Assembly (NCBI GenBank): GCA_910577735.1
Contig: CAJTOO010000044.1
Location: 1-15,386, forward strand
Direction: 5' to 3'
Length of the DNA stretch: 15,386 nt
From: an uncultured Lachnospiraceae bacterium
GTDB taxonomy: Bacteria > Bacillota > Clostridia > Lachnospirales > Lachnospiraceae
Shown: positions 7,864-14,140 of the stretch, piece by piece
How the letters are laid out: every line of letters starts with the position of its first letter
Numbering within the stretch: the first letter of the stretch is position 1
Notes under the pieces: model-generated
Database searches by the model: none
What the model was told of the DNA's origin: nothing
What the model saw: the letters and a program-made list of their open reading frames with translations, nothing else
Position numbers and translations under genes: made by a program

Positions 7864-9000
7864 TCAACTCGTACAAATTTCCTCCTTCATAAACGCCAGA
7901 AGATTTTCTCCGGATGCCTCCAATAGGTTCCAGGATGCCACTCTTCCCGCACAGTTCATCTTTTCTGTCACTTCCACTCCTTCCCGCACGGACTGTACGC
8001 TCACCAGCGGAAGATCTTTTGCGGTATGTATCTCCATCCCTGCGTAAATATCACAGCAGGCAAGCTTTTGCACAGTCTCTAACTCCTTTGCCATAAAGTC
8101 CGTCATCCTGTCATCTGCCATGCCAACCAGCTGCTTCATCCTGCCTGCCCTCTTGCCTGCCATGCCCTCAAGTTCATACCGCATCCCTGCCGGCGTATAC
8201 GTGTGCCGATAGAGCATAGGCTTGATGAAATCTGCCGTTTTGCTTAATTCTGTATAGTCCTGCCCCACAAAGACTGCGAGAAAGGGCGCAAACAGATCCA
8301 GACCCACTTTCATGCCCTTTTCCCTGAAATACAGCGACAGAGAACTTACCATCTCCGTAATCAATGCTGTCCTGGCATGCAGATATGCTTCCACTTTACG
8401 GGCGTTAAAACTATATGTTCCATCCCTGTACTCCCGTATGCCCAGAACGCCGCCCTGCTCTATGCTCTCCTGCATCTGCCTTTTGGCCTCATCAATCTCC
8501 GCTCTCCCAATCCCTCGTTTCTCAAGCTTTTCCATGCAAAAAGGACAGGTACAGGAAAACAAAGCGTTGGGGTCTGTCACCGGTGACGGAAATCTGATTC
8601 TGTCTAACAGAACGCCATCGAACGCAATTTCCGCAAAATAGGTTTCATAAATATGGCGTAAGGACTTAAACGTATCCGGATGGCTGGGACAATAAAAGGA
8701 AAACTCTTCATCCCCGTCAAAAACAGCCGATTGCACACTTTTCCCATACAGGGTCTCAACCGCTGTGAAACCGCCCAGCCTTTTAAATTCAGACAGGACC
8801 TGAAACCAGAGGTAAAGTTCTATGCCCCTTTCCTTTGTATAATCTCTCAGCCATTCGTAAATCTGCTTCTCCAGGCTCCATCCCACAATAATGCCGTCTA
8901 ATCCAGCCTTTTGTACAAGCTCTAATTTCTGCACGATCTGCTGCACAGATATATTGCGCCCCGACACACCCCCTGTATAAATTTGTATTAGTTTCCTCAT
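7864..9000 (-). CDS. Cytosolic TIM-barrel protein, putative glycoside hydrolase (DUF4015/GHL-like)
   Basis: The 378-residue protein has no signal peptide or membrane segment. FDGVLLDRIRFPSP (127-140) closely resembles the strand-4 motif (FDEIQFDYIRFPS) of DUF4015 and related GHL families, where the Asp (here D133) is a candidate catalytic residue. Other barrel-like strands are LDGIIVGWS (34-42), IELYLWFQVLSEF (60-72), MKVGLDLFAPF and ADFIKPMLYRH. A Cys cluster CTCPFC (150-155) follows the strand-4 motif and may bind metal or shape a loop. The start overlaps the kinase stop (ATGA), so the two are coupled. Being cytosolic beside an ABC importer, it may cleave an imported glycoside or disaccharide before or after phosphorylation (inference). 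The family is moderately sure; the substrate is unknown. Confidence 0.6.
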   Translation of the reverse strand: MRKLIQIYTGGVSGRNISVQQIVQKLELVQKAGLDGIIVGWSLEKQIYEWLRDYTKERGIELYLWFQVLSEFKRLGGFTAVETLYGKSVQSAVFDGDEEFSFYCPSHPDTFKSLRHIYETYFAEIAFDGVLLDRIRFPSPVTDPNALFSCTCPFCMEKLEKRGIGRAEIDEAKRQMQESIEQGGVLGIREYRDGTYSFNARKVEAYLHARTALITEMVSSLSLYFREKGMKVGLDLFAPFLAVFVGQDYTELSKTADFIKPMLYRHTYTPAGMRYELEGMAGKRAGRMKQLVGMADDRMTDFMAKELETVQKLACCDIYAGMEIHTAKDLPLVSVQSVREGVEVTEKMNCAGRVASWNLLEASGENLLAFMKEEICTS

Positions 9001-9965
9001 CCTGCAGCCAGCTCCTTTCTCAGATTCTCAATCACTTCCGTTACCTGCTTCCCGTCTCTGTCCGCTGCCAGAAGAATCCCCCCGCCTAAGGGCGGCAACC
9101 CGGGCTGCCTTAAAACAAACCCCATCTGTTCTAAATATCTGGAAAAGGGATTCAGGATAAAGGTTCCACAGCGAAAAATACCGCCGCAGTAGGATACCTG
9201 CGTTTCTTCATGCATAAGGTCCAATTGCACCGCCACCCCTCTCACTGACTGTGCCAGTTCGAAGGCCGCCGCATCATAAAGCCTAATCGCACTCTCGTCA
9301 CCCAGTTTTGCCGCCATCAGCAAAACCTCCTGCAGTGCCGCTGTTTCCTTTCGCTTTCCTCTGAGATTTTCCTGATAAAACCGGACCACATCCATGTCCC
9401 CGCCAAGACTGCACCGTTCCCGCACGAGTTCATAAAGAAAACTTCTTCTCTCCCTGAAATCCGCCTGCCTTGCAAACAAGGATAACGTCTTAAGCCCCAG
9501 CCAGTATCCGGAGCCCTCGTCCGAAAAATCTTCATGCCAACCATTGGCCCTGGCCGTTTTGCCCTTTTTATCCTTGCCCATTACAATTGCTCCTGTCCCC
9601 GCGACCACATGGATTCCAAAATGCAATAACAGGGAACCGGCAAGCCCTATTTCCACATCATTACAAAAATACATCCCACATGGAAACAGCTCTGAAAGCT
9701 TACCGGTCAAACACCGGTCCATCTCCTCATACTCACCAAAACAGCTGATGCCCCAGACGGCATATATGAGGTCATCGGGAGAGATGCCTGCCATCTGCAG
9801 AGCCGCTTCGGCACCCTCGCTTAATATTTCACAGACTAATTCTTTCCCCATCACAGAGTATGTACATCCCTGTGTCACATAATTGCCGCAGACCCTTCCC
9901 AACCGGTCTGTAACCAGGTATGCCGTTTTACTGCCGCCACCATCTACACTGAGATAATATCCCAT
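8997..9965 (-). CDS. BadF/BadG-family sugar kinase, N-acetylglucosamine-kinase-like (probable hexosamine kinase)
   Basis: The 322-residue protein belongs to the ASKHA superfamily, BadF/BadG/NAGK branch. It shows the phosphate-1 loop DGGGSKT (8-14), CNDVEIGLAG with the catalytic Asp at about 103, the phosphate-2 loop VVAGTGAIVMG (120-130), GWHEDFSDEGSGYWLG (142-157, the DEGSGYWLG hallmark) and a C-terminal adenosine loop PPLGGGILLA. It should phosphorylate the sugar brought in by the ABC importer, needed because no PTS is present. In context the substrate is probably galactosamine, N-acetylgalactosamine or a related amino sugar (inference). First gene of the seven-gene operon. The ATG at 9965 has its AAAGGGGG about 14 bases upstream, unusually far; no closer alternative start is seen. 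Confidence 0.85.
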   Translation of the reverse strand: MGYYLSVDGGGSKTAYLVTDRLGRVCGNYVTQGCTYSVMGKELVCEILSEGAEAALQMAGISPDDLIYAVWGISCFGEYEEMDRCLTGKLSELFPCGMYFCNDVEIGLAGSLLLHFGIHVVAGTGAIVMGKDKKGKTARANGWHEDFSDEGSGYWLGLKTLSLFARQADFRERRSFLYELVRERCSLGGDMDVVRFYQENLRGKRKETAALQEVLLMAAKLGDESAIRLYDAAAFELAQSVRGVAVQLDLMHEETQVSYCGGIFRCGTFILNPFSRYLEQMGFVLRQPGLPPLGGGILLAADRDGKQVTEVIENLRKELAAG

Positions 9966-10096
9966 AAGAAATATACGATCCCCCTTTCCCGCTTTTTTTA
10001 CCGTTGTTGTAGCTGCATCTTATCATTCTTGTGTGAAACTTTCAATTATATTCACATATTTTCGTCCAATTTTACAAGTTGACTGTGTATTTTATC

Positions 10097-10120
10097 CATA
10101 CCACTTATAAAAGTGGTATG
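10097..10120. promoter_or_regulatory. Perfect palindrome, probable GntR-family operator
   Basis: Two perfect 10-bp arms, CATACCACTT and AAGTGGTATG, flank a four-base ATAA. Size and symmetry suit a dimeric GntR/HutC repressor. No T-tract follows on either strand, so a terminator is unlikely. It lies between the sugar operon and the regulator gene. Confidence 0.6.
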
Positions 10121-10126
10121 TTTATT

Positions 10127-10153
10127 AAATTGTTGTATACTATTCGACAATTT
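10127..10153. promoter_or_regulatory. Inverted repeat over the candidate operon promoter
   Basis: Arms AAATTGT (10127-10133) and ACAATTT (10147-10153) flank 13 bases; extending inward gives one mismatch over nine positions per arm. It covers the candidate minus-strand -10 at 10134-10139 and abuts the stronger palindrome at 10097-10120. It could be a second operator. This is weaker than its neighbour because AT-rich DNA gives such matches by chance. Confidence 0.35.
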
Positions 10154-10283
10154 ACGTTAACAAAAGTGAAGTATCCTGTTGTTACTTTTCACACCCGCGA
10201 CAATATGCCAGGGCGTTTCCTTTGACTAACGTTGGAAAAGTAACACCCAGTTACGTATATACTTTCCGAATACACCAATACTA

Positions 10284-10312
10284 TTTACAGGCATTGCAAA
10301 AAAATGTAAAAT
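10284..10312 (+). promoter_or_regulatory. Candidate promoter of the GntR-family gene
   Basis: TTTACA (10284-10289), a 17-bp spacer and TAAAAT (10307-10312) give a reasonable sigma-70/A-type promoter, with transcription starting near 10319 and a leader of about 50 bases. A second -10-like TATACT at 10331-10336 has no matching -35. Confidence 0.45.
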
Positions 10313-10371
10313 AAAAACAAATTTACTGTTTATACTGATTCAGGTTCATGAGATTTTAACGGAGAAAAAAT

Positions 10372-11100
10372 ATGCGTTCGTCTTCTTTATATCTGGAAAT
10401 ATCAGAAAAGATTATAGAAGCAATACAAAGTGGAGAATACCCTGAAAACTCCCCGCTTCCCTCGGAGCGGTCCCTGAGCGAGAAATACCATGTCAGCCGT
10501 TCCACCATCAGAGAAGCGCTGGGAAAATTAAAGAATGATTATATTATTTATACCATTCATGGCAACGGCTCCTATGTAAAACCCCAGGTCTTCAACCAGC
10601 CGCTCACCAAATTCTATTCCTTTACGGATGAACTCAAAAGTAGCAATATCCTAATCCACAACACCGTCATTGACTGTCATGTGGTGGAAAATCAACAGGA
10701 TTTAAATGATAAGTTTCATTTGACAGGTCCAAATGCATTTCACAAAATAACAAGACTCCGTTCCGCCAAAGAGTATCCCCTGATGATCGAAATCACATAC
10801 CTTCCGCGAAACCGGTTTTACAAAATAAATTCTGAGATTCTGGAGAAATATTCACTCTATCAATATCTGGCGCAGAAGTATGACTTTCATGTCACCAGGG
10901 CTACGGAACAGTTCCGTCCTATTATCCCTTCGGCCTTCGAGAGAGAACATCTTCAGATTTCCGCCTCCACGCCCTGCATGCTGTTAGAACGGTTGAGTTA
11001 TGAGGATGACCAGGTGATCGAATATACCCAGTCTGTCATACGGGGAGATAAATATACGTTCTCTGTTGATCTGTGTCTGGATCCGCAGAATAAGGCGTAA
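10372..11100 (+). CDS. GntR-family (HutC/UTRA) transcriptional regulator
   Basis: The 242-residue protein has an N-terminal GntR winged helix (about 5-70) with SLYLEISEKIIEAIQSGEY, LPSERSLSEKYHVSRSTIRE and GNGSYV, which are typical family marks. A UTRA ligand domain (about 85-235) follows, with FHKITRLRSAKEYPLMIEITYLP-like text and the closing IEYTQSVIRGDKYTFSVDL. HutC-subfamily members usually sense a sugar phosphate or pathway intermediate and repress a neighbouring operon. The gene is divergent from the amino-sugar-type operon, with palindromes between, so it is most likely the local repressor (inference). The start has GGAG seven bases upstream. A GC-rich hairpin lies downstream. Confidence 0.92.
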   Translation: MRSSSLYLEISEKIIEAIQSGEYPENSPLPSERSLSEKYHVSRSTIREALGKLKNDYIIYTIHGNGSYVKPQVFNQPLTKFYSFTDELKSSNILIHNTVIDCHVVENQQDLNDKFHLTGPNAFHKITRLRSAKEYPLMIEITYLPRNRFYKINSEILEKYSLYQYLAQKYDFHVTRATEQFRPIIPSAFEREHLQISASTPCMLLERLSYEDDQVIEYTQSVIRGDKYTFSVDLCLDPQNKA

Positions 11101-11140
11101 CATTGACGTAATATAATTTGGAAGCTTTTTGAAAATAGAG

Positions 11141-11163
11141 CAGCGCCCATTTTGTGGGCGCTG
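11141..11163. terminator. GC-rich hairpin between convergent genes, probable terminator
   Basis: A perfect 9-bp stem, CAGCGCCCA with TGGGCGCTG, encloses a five-base loop. It lies between the convergent ends of the GntR gene (11100) and the helicase-nuclease gene (11180). The plus-strand flank has no T-tract; the minus-strand flank reads CTCTATTTTC, a weak one. It probably serves both genes, better for the minus strand. Confidence 0.6.
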
Positions 11164-11179
11164 TAAGAATTGAAACATA

Positions 11180-12745
11180 TTATTTACTCACTGACATCAA
11201 TAATCGTTCCACTTTATCCAGTAAATAATCGGATGGCTCTTCCCCTGTTTCCTTCATGGCCAGCATCTTGATCAAATCATTATCATCCAAACTGATGATC
11301 AGTTTACCACTTTCTTTTAAACAGCCCAAAGCTGCCTTTTCAGCATTTGAATCAAATCCCTTTCTTGATATCAGAAACGCCACATTCCGTAATGCGACCG
11401 GGAACAAATATTTTTCTGTAATATATATCAGGTTCTGAGGTATGCAATCCGTATAATTTTTATATTCAAATACAACAAATTTTGTGCGGTAAAAGCTTAT
11501 CAGAAACTTCCAGAATTCTGTGGTTCCTTTTAAGGAACATAATAAATCCATGCGAAACATCTCATCCTCTGTACGATGCTGTTCTGACATTCTAAAAAAC
11601 TCAGTTCCAAAAAGATACCTGATGATCTCTGTACAGATGCTTTCATACTCTTTATCAGCCTTCTCCAGTTTCCCCGGTTTACAAGTTTCCAGCTTTTGTA
11701 TATATTTCTCCACCAAAGATATCTCTGCCCTGTCATTGACAGGTTCCGGTAATCGACTGGCTGCCTCCAATGGCTTCTTTGGCTTTAATTCTGAGGATGG
11801 ATATGAAATACTGCTCATCAATAAACTGAGAAGTTCTTTGTTTCCTTCACATAAATACAGCAGATTATTAATATCCCACGTAATCACCTGAAACCGATCA
11901 TATATCTCATTCTGGGATTCCTCATCCACTTCACAGGGTAACACAACAAGGAAAAAAAACTGTTCATCCCGCTTATTCTGTTCCAAAGCAAATTTATATG
12001 TTAAAACCTGTTTTACTGCGTTATTCAGAATTACCTTAGAATTATGTAAACCTCTATAAGATTTTACTTCCATCACCACAGTCTTGTCATCTTTTTGCGC
12101 CACAATATCCGGACGCATATGCTCCTCACCGGATATTCTGACTTCCTCAGATATATTCAAAAACCCCTGATATTCCAACAACTTCAGCAAAAATCCATGT
12201 GTAAATTTCCTCTCATTTTGATACACATTGAAACCGTCCCTTATCACTTCCCGCAATGTATAAGAAAACAAACATTTTGAACCCCAAAACCATCCCTCTG
12301 ATGGTTCCGTACTTTGCAGCAGGCCTAAAAATTTAATATTCTTTCTAAGCAACCTATCAAAATAACTTTCCTGGTTTACAAACTGTGCCTGATCACAGAT
12401 AATAAGCATAAACTTCCCCAGACCTGACTGATTTTCCGTGACATCCTGATATGTGGTGATCAATATTTTTTCTTCTGTCAGTTCCCTGACCCGTAATGCA
12501 ATCCTGAAATCCCCATCTTCCTCCTGAAATGCAGCAATGAACTGTTCACACTCCTGTCTGCCTGACGTCAGAACTGCGGCTGTCACATCTTCTCTATCTT
12601 TTAATATTCTTTGTATGGCCGCTGCAATGATCATAGATTTTCCCACTCCAGTTGCCAGATACATTTTAGCCTTTTTAGCATCAGAGTTAAAAAAATCATA
12701 TATTTTATCAACTGCTTCCTTTTGATACTGCCGCAAAATCTTCAT
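11180..12745 (-). CDS. Degenerate SF2 helicase domain fused to two putative PD-(D/E)xK nuclease domains
   Basis: The 521-residue protein begins with an SF2-helicase RecA1 domain (about 1-170): RQYQKEAVDKI, motif I LATGVGKS (30-37), ILITTYQDV (94-102), then DQAQ (118-121) where DEAH is expected and LQSTEP (143-148) where LTATP is expected, followed by SYTLREVIRDGF. The second RecA domain (motifs IV-VI) is absent. From about 181 comes a first nuclease-like domain: GFLLKLLEYQGF, RPDIV with P212-D213, then E226-V-K228, a literal PD...ExK. After a linker (about 320-365) a second nuclease-like domain has YESICTEIIRYLFG, D400 and E427-Y-K429, then LFPVALRNVAFLISRKGF. It may bind but not hydrolyse ATP, acting as a regulated DNA nuclease (inference). 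It starts four bases after the 298-residue gene and is probably co-expressed. Its ribosome binding site is weak. Confidence 0.7.
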   Translation of the reverse strand: MKILRQYQKEAVDKIYDFFNSDAKKAKMYLATGVGKSMIIAAAIQRILKDREDVTAAVLTSGRQECEQFIAAFQEEDGDFRIALRVRELTEEKILITTYQDVTENQSGLGKFMLIICDQAQFVNQESYFDRLLRKNIKFLGLLQSTEPSEGWFWGSKCLFSYTLREVIRDGFNVYQNERKFTHGFLLKLLEYQGFLNISEEVRISGEEHMRPDIVAQKDDKTVVMEVKSYRGLHNSKVILNNAVKQVLTYKFALEQNKRDEQFFFLVVLPCEVDEESQNEIYDRFQVITWDINNLLYLCEGNKELLSLLMSSISYPSSELKPKKPLEAASRLPEPVNDRAEISLVEKYIQKLETCKPGKLEKADKEYESICTEIIRYLFGTEFFRMSEQHRTEDEMFRMDLLCSLKGTTEFWKFLISFYRTKFVVFEYKNYTDCIPQNLIYITEKYLFPVALRNVAFLISRKGFDSNAEKAALGCLKESGKLIISLDDNDLIKMLAMKETGEEPSDYLLDKVERLLMSVSK

Positions 12746-12749
12746 TTGT

Positions 12750-13646
12750 CTACTCTGCCTCTTCTGTCATGCATTGCAATGCCTTTCTTAACTGCGCCGG
12801 TGTGCCCTTTCTATTCCGCAGATTATAAAACAAATCTTCTCCTGCATTATGCGCCGCTCTTAAAAGTTTCTTTCTTTTCTCTATTACACCATTGCTGATA
12901 TAATAATTGCAGGTAACAAATGCCCTGTCGTTTTCCAAAATAATCTGAAGTACGTGCAGCACTTTTTCAAAGTTCCTCGAAAGCATCTTAAAACAGTCCA
13001 CATAAAATAAATCTGTCATTCCGGAGATTACCTTGCCCAGCTCTTCTCTCAGATAATCATCAAATTCCAGAGTGAATCCATCACAGATTGCCGCTCTATG
13101 TTCCTTCACCAGAAATTCCTTTTCCGCATCCAAATCATATGTCTTTTCAGATCCCTCAAATTTTAATTCTGCATGTTCCATCAATGCCGCTTTTTGAAGT
13201 ATATCCCACGCCAAAGGATATTTTTGTATCGGCTCTTCGTATACATCTGTGTATTCCATTCCTTCTGTTTCTTCTTTCAATGTATCAAAATCACATTGTC
13301 TGAAATAGAAAATCGCGTTTGCTGTAATTTCCTTTATTGTTTTATCTGACAAAGGCTCCTGCATTTTAAACTGCCCGCAGTTTACGCTGGCCGCTATTTC
13401 CAACATACTGTTTCTGATCGTCGCAACAACAAACCTTTTGACATCAGCCGGCGCATCCGGTTCATAAAACAGCGCCTCTTCATCCGTGACGAATAGAATG
13501 GTCTTTCTGAACGCCTCATCTTCCCACTTGCTTAGCAGGGAACACATTCTGTCTTTGATATCGGCTACTATTTGCTCTCTGTACCTGTATTTTATTTCTT
13601 TTAATTCATAGTTTAGCAGATTGTTTAAATACTCCTGTATCCCCAT
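12750..13646 (-). CDS. Unrecognised 298-residue protein upstream of the helicase-nuclease gene
   Basis: I do not recognise this protein. It is hydrophilic and mostly helical-looking, with no signal peptide, membrane segment or classic catalytic motif. Visible marks are an acidic middle (KEETEGMEYTDVYEEP, near 120-135), FVVATIRNSMLEIAASVNCGQF near 75-95, and a basic C-terminus (EKRKKLLRAAHNAG...LRNRKG) that could touch nucleic acid. The stop is four bases before the helicase-nuclease start, so the two form a transcription unit, and a shared function such as nuclease control or target sensing is inferred. AAGAGG lies nine bases before the ATG. A possible own promoter is TTGTCA (13702-13707, minus strand) 16 bp from TATTTA (13680-13685), weak. 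AT-rich like its partner. Confidence 0.75.
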   Translation of the reverse strand: MGIQEYLNNLLNYELKEIKYRYREQIVADIKDRMCSLLSKWEDEAFRKTILFVTDEEALFYEPDAPADVKRFVVATIRNSMLEIAASVNCGQFKMQEPLSDKTIKEITANAIFYFRQCDFDTLKEETEGMEYTDVYEEPIQKYPLAWDILQKAALMEHAELKFEGSEKTYDLDAEKEFLVKEHRAAICDGFTLEFDDYLREELGKVISGMTDLFYVDCFKMLSRNFEKVLHVLQIILENDRAFVTCNYYISNGVIEKRKKLLRAAHNAGEDLFYNLRNRKGTPAQLRKALQCMTEEAE

Positions 13647-13774
13647 AATCGTTTTCCTCTTATCAGTGAGTTCCTTTCTTAAATATGCCTATCAAAAACT
13701 TTGACAACAAGCTTCCTTTCTATTTATTTTGAGTGTCTGCCGTAACATCAATTGCGACCTCTAATTTGGGTGCA

Positions 13775-14047
13775 TTATTTATAAGGGATAATAAAGCAAC
13801 CGTCTCCACATGCTTCCTGCTGTTCCTCAAAAGACACCGCCTGCATCTGTTCTATATAATTGCAGATTGCCCTCTGTTGTAGTTCAGATAAATTCTTTTG
13901 TTCTTTCTCCCACACTTGCCTAAATATTTTCAAGGCTTTCTTTTCTTTCTGGCAGCTCTCCAAATGAATGATAGAGTTCCTCTTAATATCCTCACAGCGT
14001 AATTCTTTTAGAAATAATGATACTTTTACCCATACCTGACTTTCCAT
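13775..14047 (-). CDS. Small helical protein of unknown function, C-terminus apparently frameshifted
   Basis: Starting at the ATG at 14047 (AAAGGAG ten bases upstream) the frame gives 90 residues, beginning MESQVWVKVS. It is a charged, probably helical protein with EKKALKIFRQVWEKEQKNLSE and LQQRAICNYIEQMQAV. The last 12 residues (CGDGCFIIPYK region) look unlike the rest. In the +1 frame, from 13812 to the stop at 13720, runs HVETVALLSLINNAPKLEVA and about ten further ordinary-looking residues, which would give a protein of about 108 residues if one base near 13811 were skipped. This suggests a recent frameshift or sequencing error. A longer frame to 14128 exists but has no ribosome binding site. 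The next gene, 74 to 129 bp downstream, is the 298-residue unknown. Confidence 0.6.
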   Translation of the reverse strand: MESQVWVKVSLFLKELRCEDIKRNSIIHLESCQKEKKALKIFRQVWEKEQKNLSELQQRAICNYIEQMQAVSFEEQQEACGDGCFIIPYK

Positions 14048-14091
14048 CTTTGATTTTCTCCTTTTGAAATTTATATTTTCACATTGTAACG

Positions 14092-14140
14092 CAAAATGAG
14101 CAGATATTACCATTTTGCTCTGTAACATCTGCTCATTTTG
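14092..14140. terminator. Long 19-bp hairpin at the end of the winged-helix gene
   Basis: Arms 14092-14110 and 14122-14140 pair over 19 positions with a single G-U, loop of 11 bases. The core is GAGCAGAT/ATCTGCTC with AAAAT/ATTTT at the base on both sides, so it can act as a bidirectional terminator with the T-run inside the outer stem. The stop codon of the winged-helix gene (14133-14135) is inside the arm. The loop holds a third copy of CATTTTGC, allowing an alternative fold with the proximal arm. Confidence 0.65.

Larger units (their letters stand above)
9966..10371. promoter_or_regulatory. Divergent control region between the sugar operon and gntR-type gene
   Basis: This 406-bp non-coding stretch is AT-rich and contains several dyads, listed separately. 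For the minus-strand operon one candidate promoter is TTGTTA (10158-10163 on the minus strand) with an 18-bp spacer and TATACA (10134-10139); the CATACCACTT palindrome would then lie just after the transcription start, a repressing position. A second possibility is a perfect TATAAT on the minus strand at 10045-10050, though its nearest -35-like TTGTAA (10072-10077) is 21 bp away. I see no small gene or riboswitch in it. Confidence 0.5.

Noticed and set aside
10032..10056. TGTGAA...TTCACA dyad resembling a CRP site
   Set aside because: The half-sites are 13 bases apart instead of the spacing used by CRP, and the region is AT-rich enough for a chance match.
10201..10230. Possible catabolite-responsive element near GGGCGTTTCC
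   Set aside because: It lacks the paired TG...CA ends of the CcpA consensus on inspection.
14048..14128. N-terminal extension of the small protein to a start at 14128
   Set aside because: The extension falls in the hairpin region, has no ribosome binding site, and a good site precedes the ATG at 14047.
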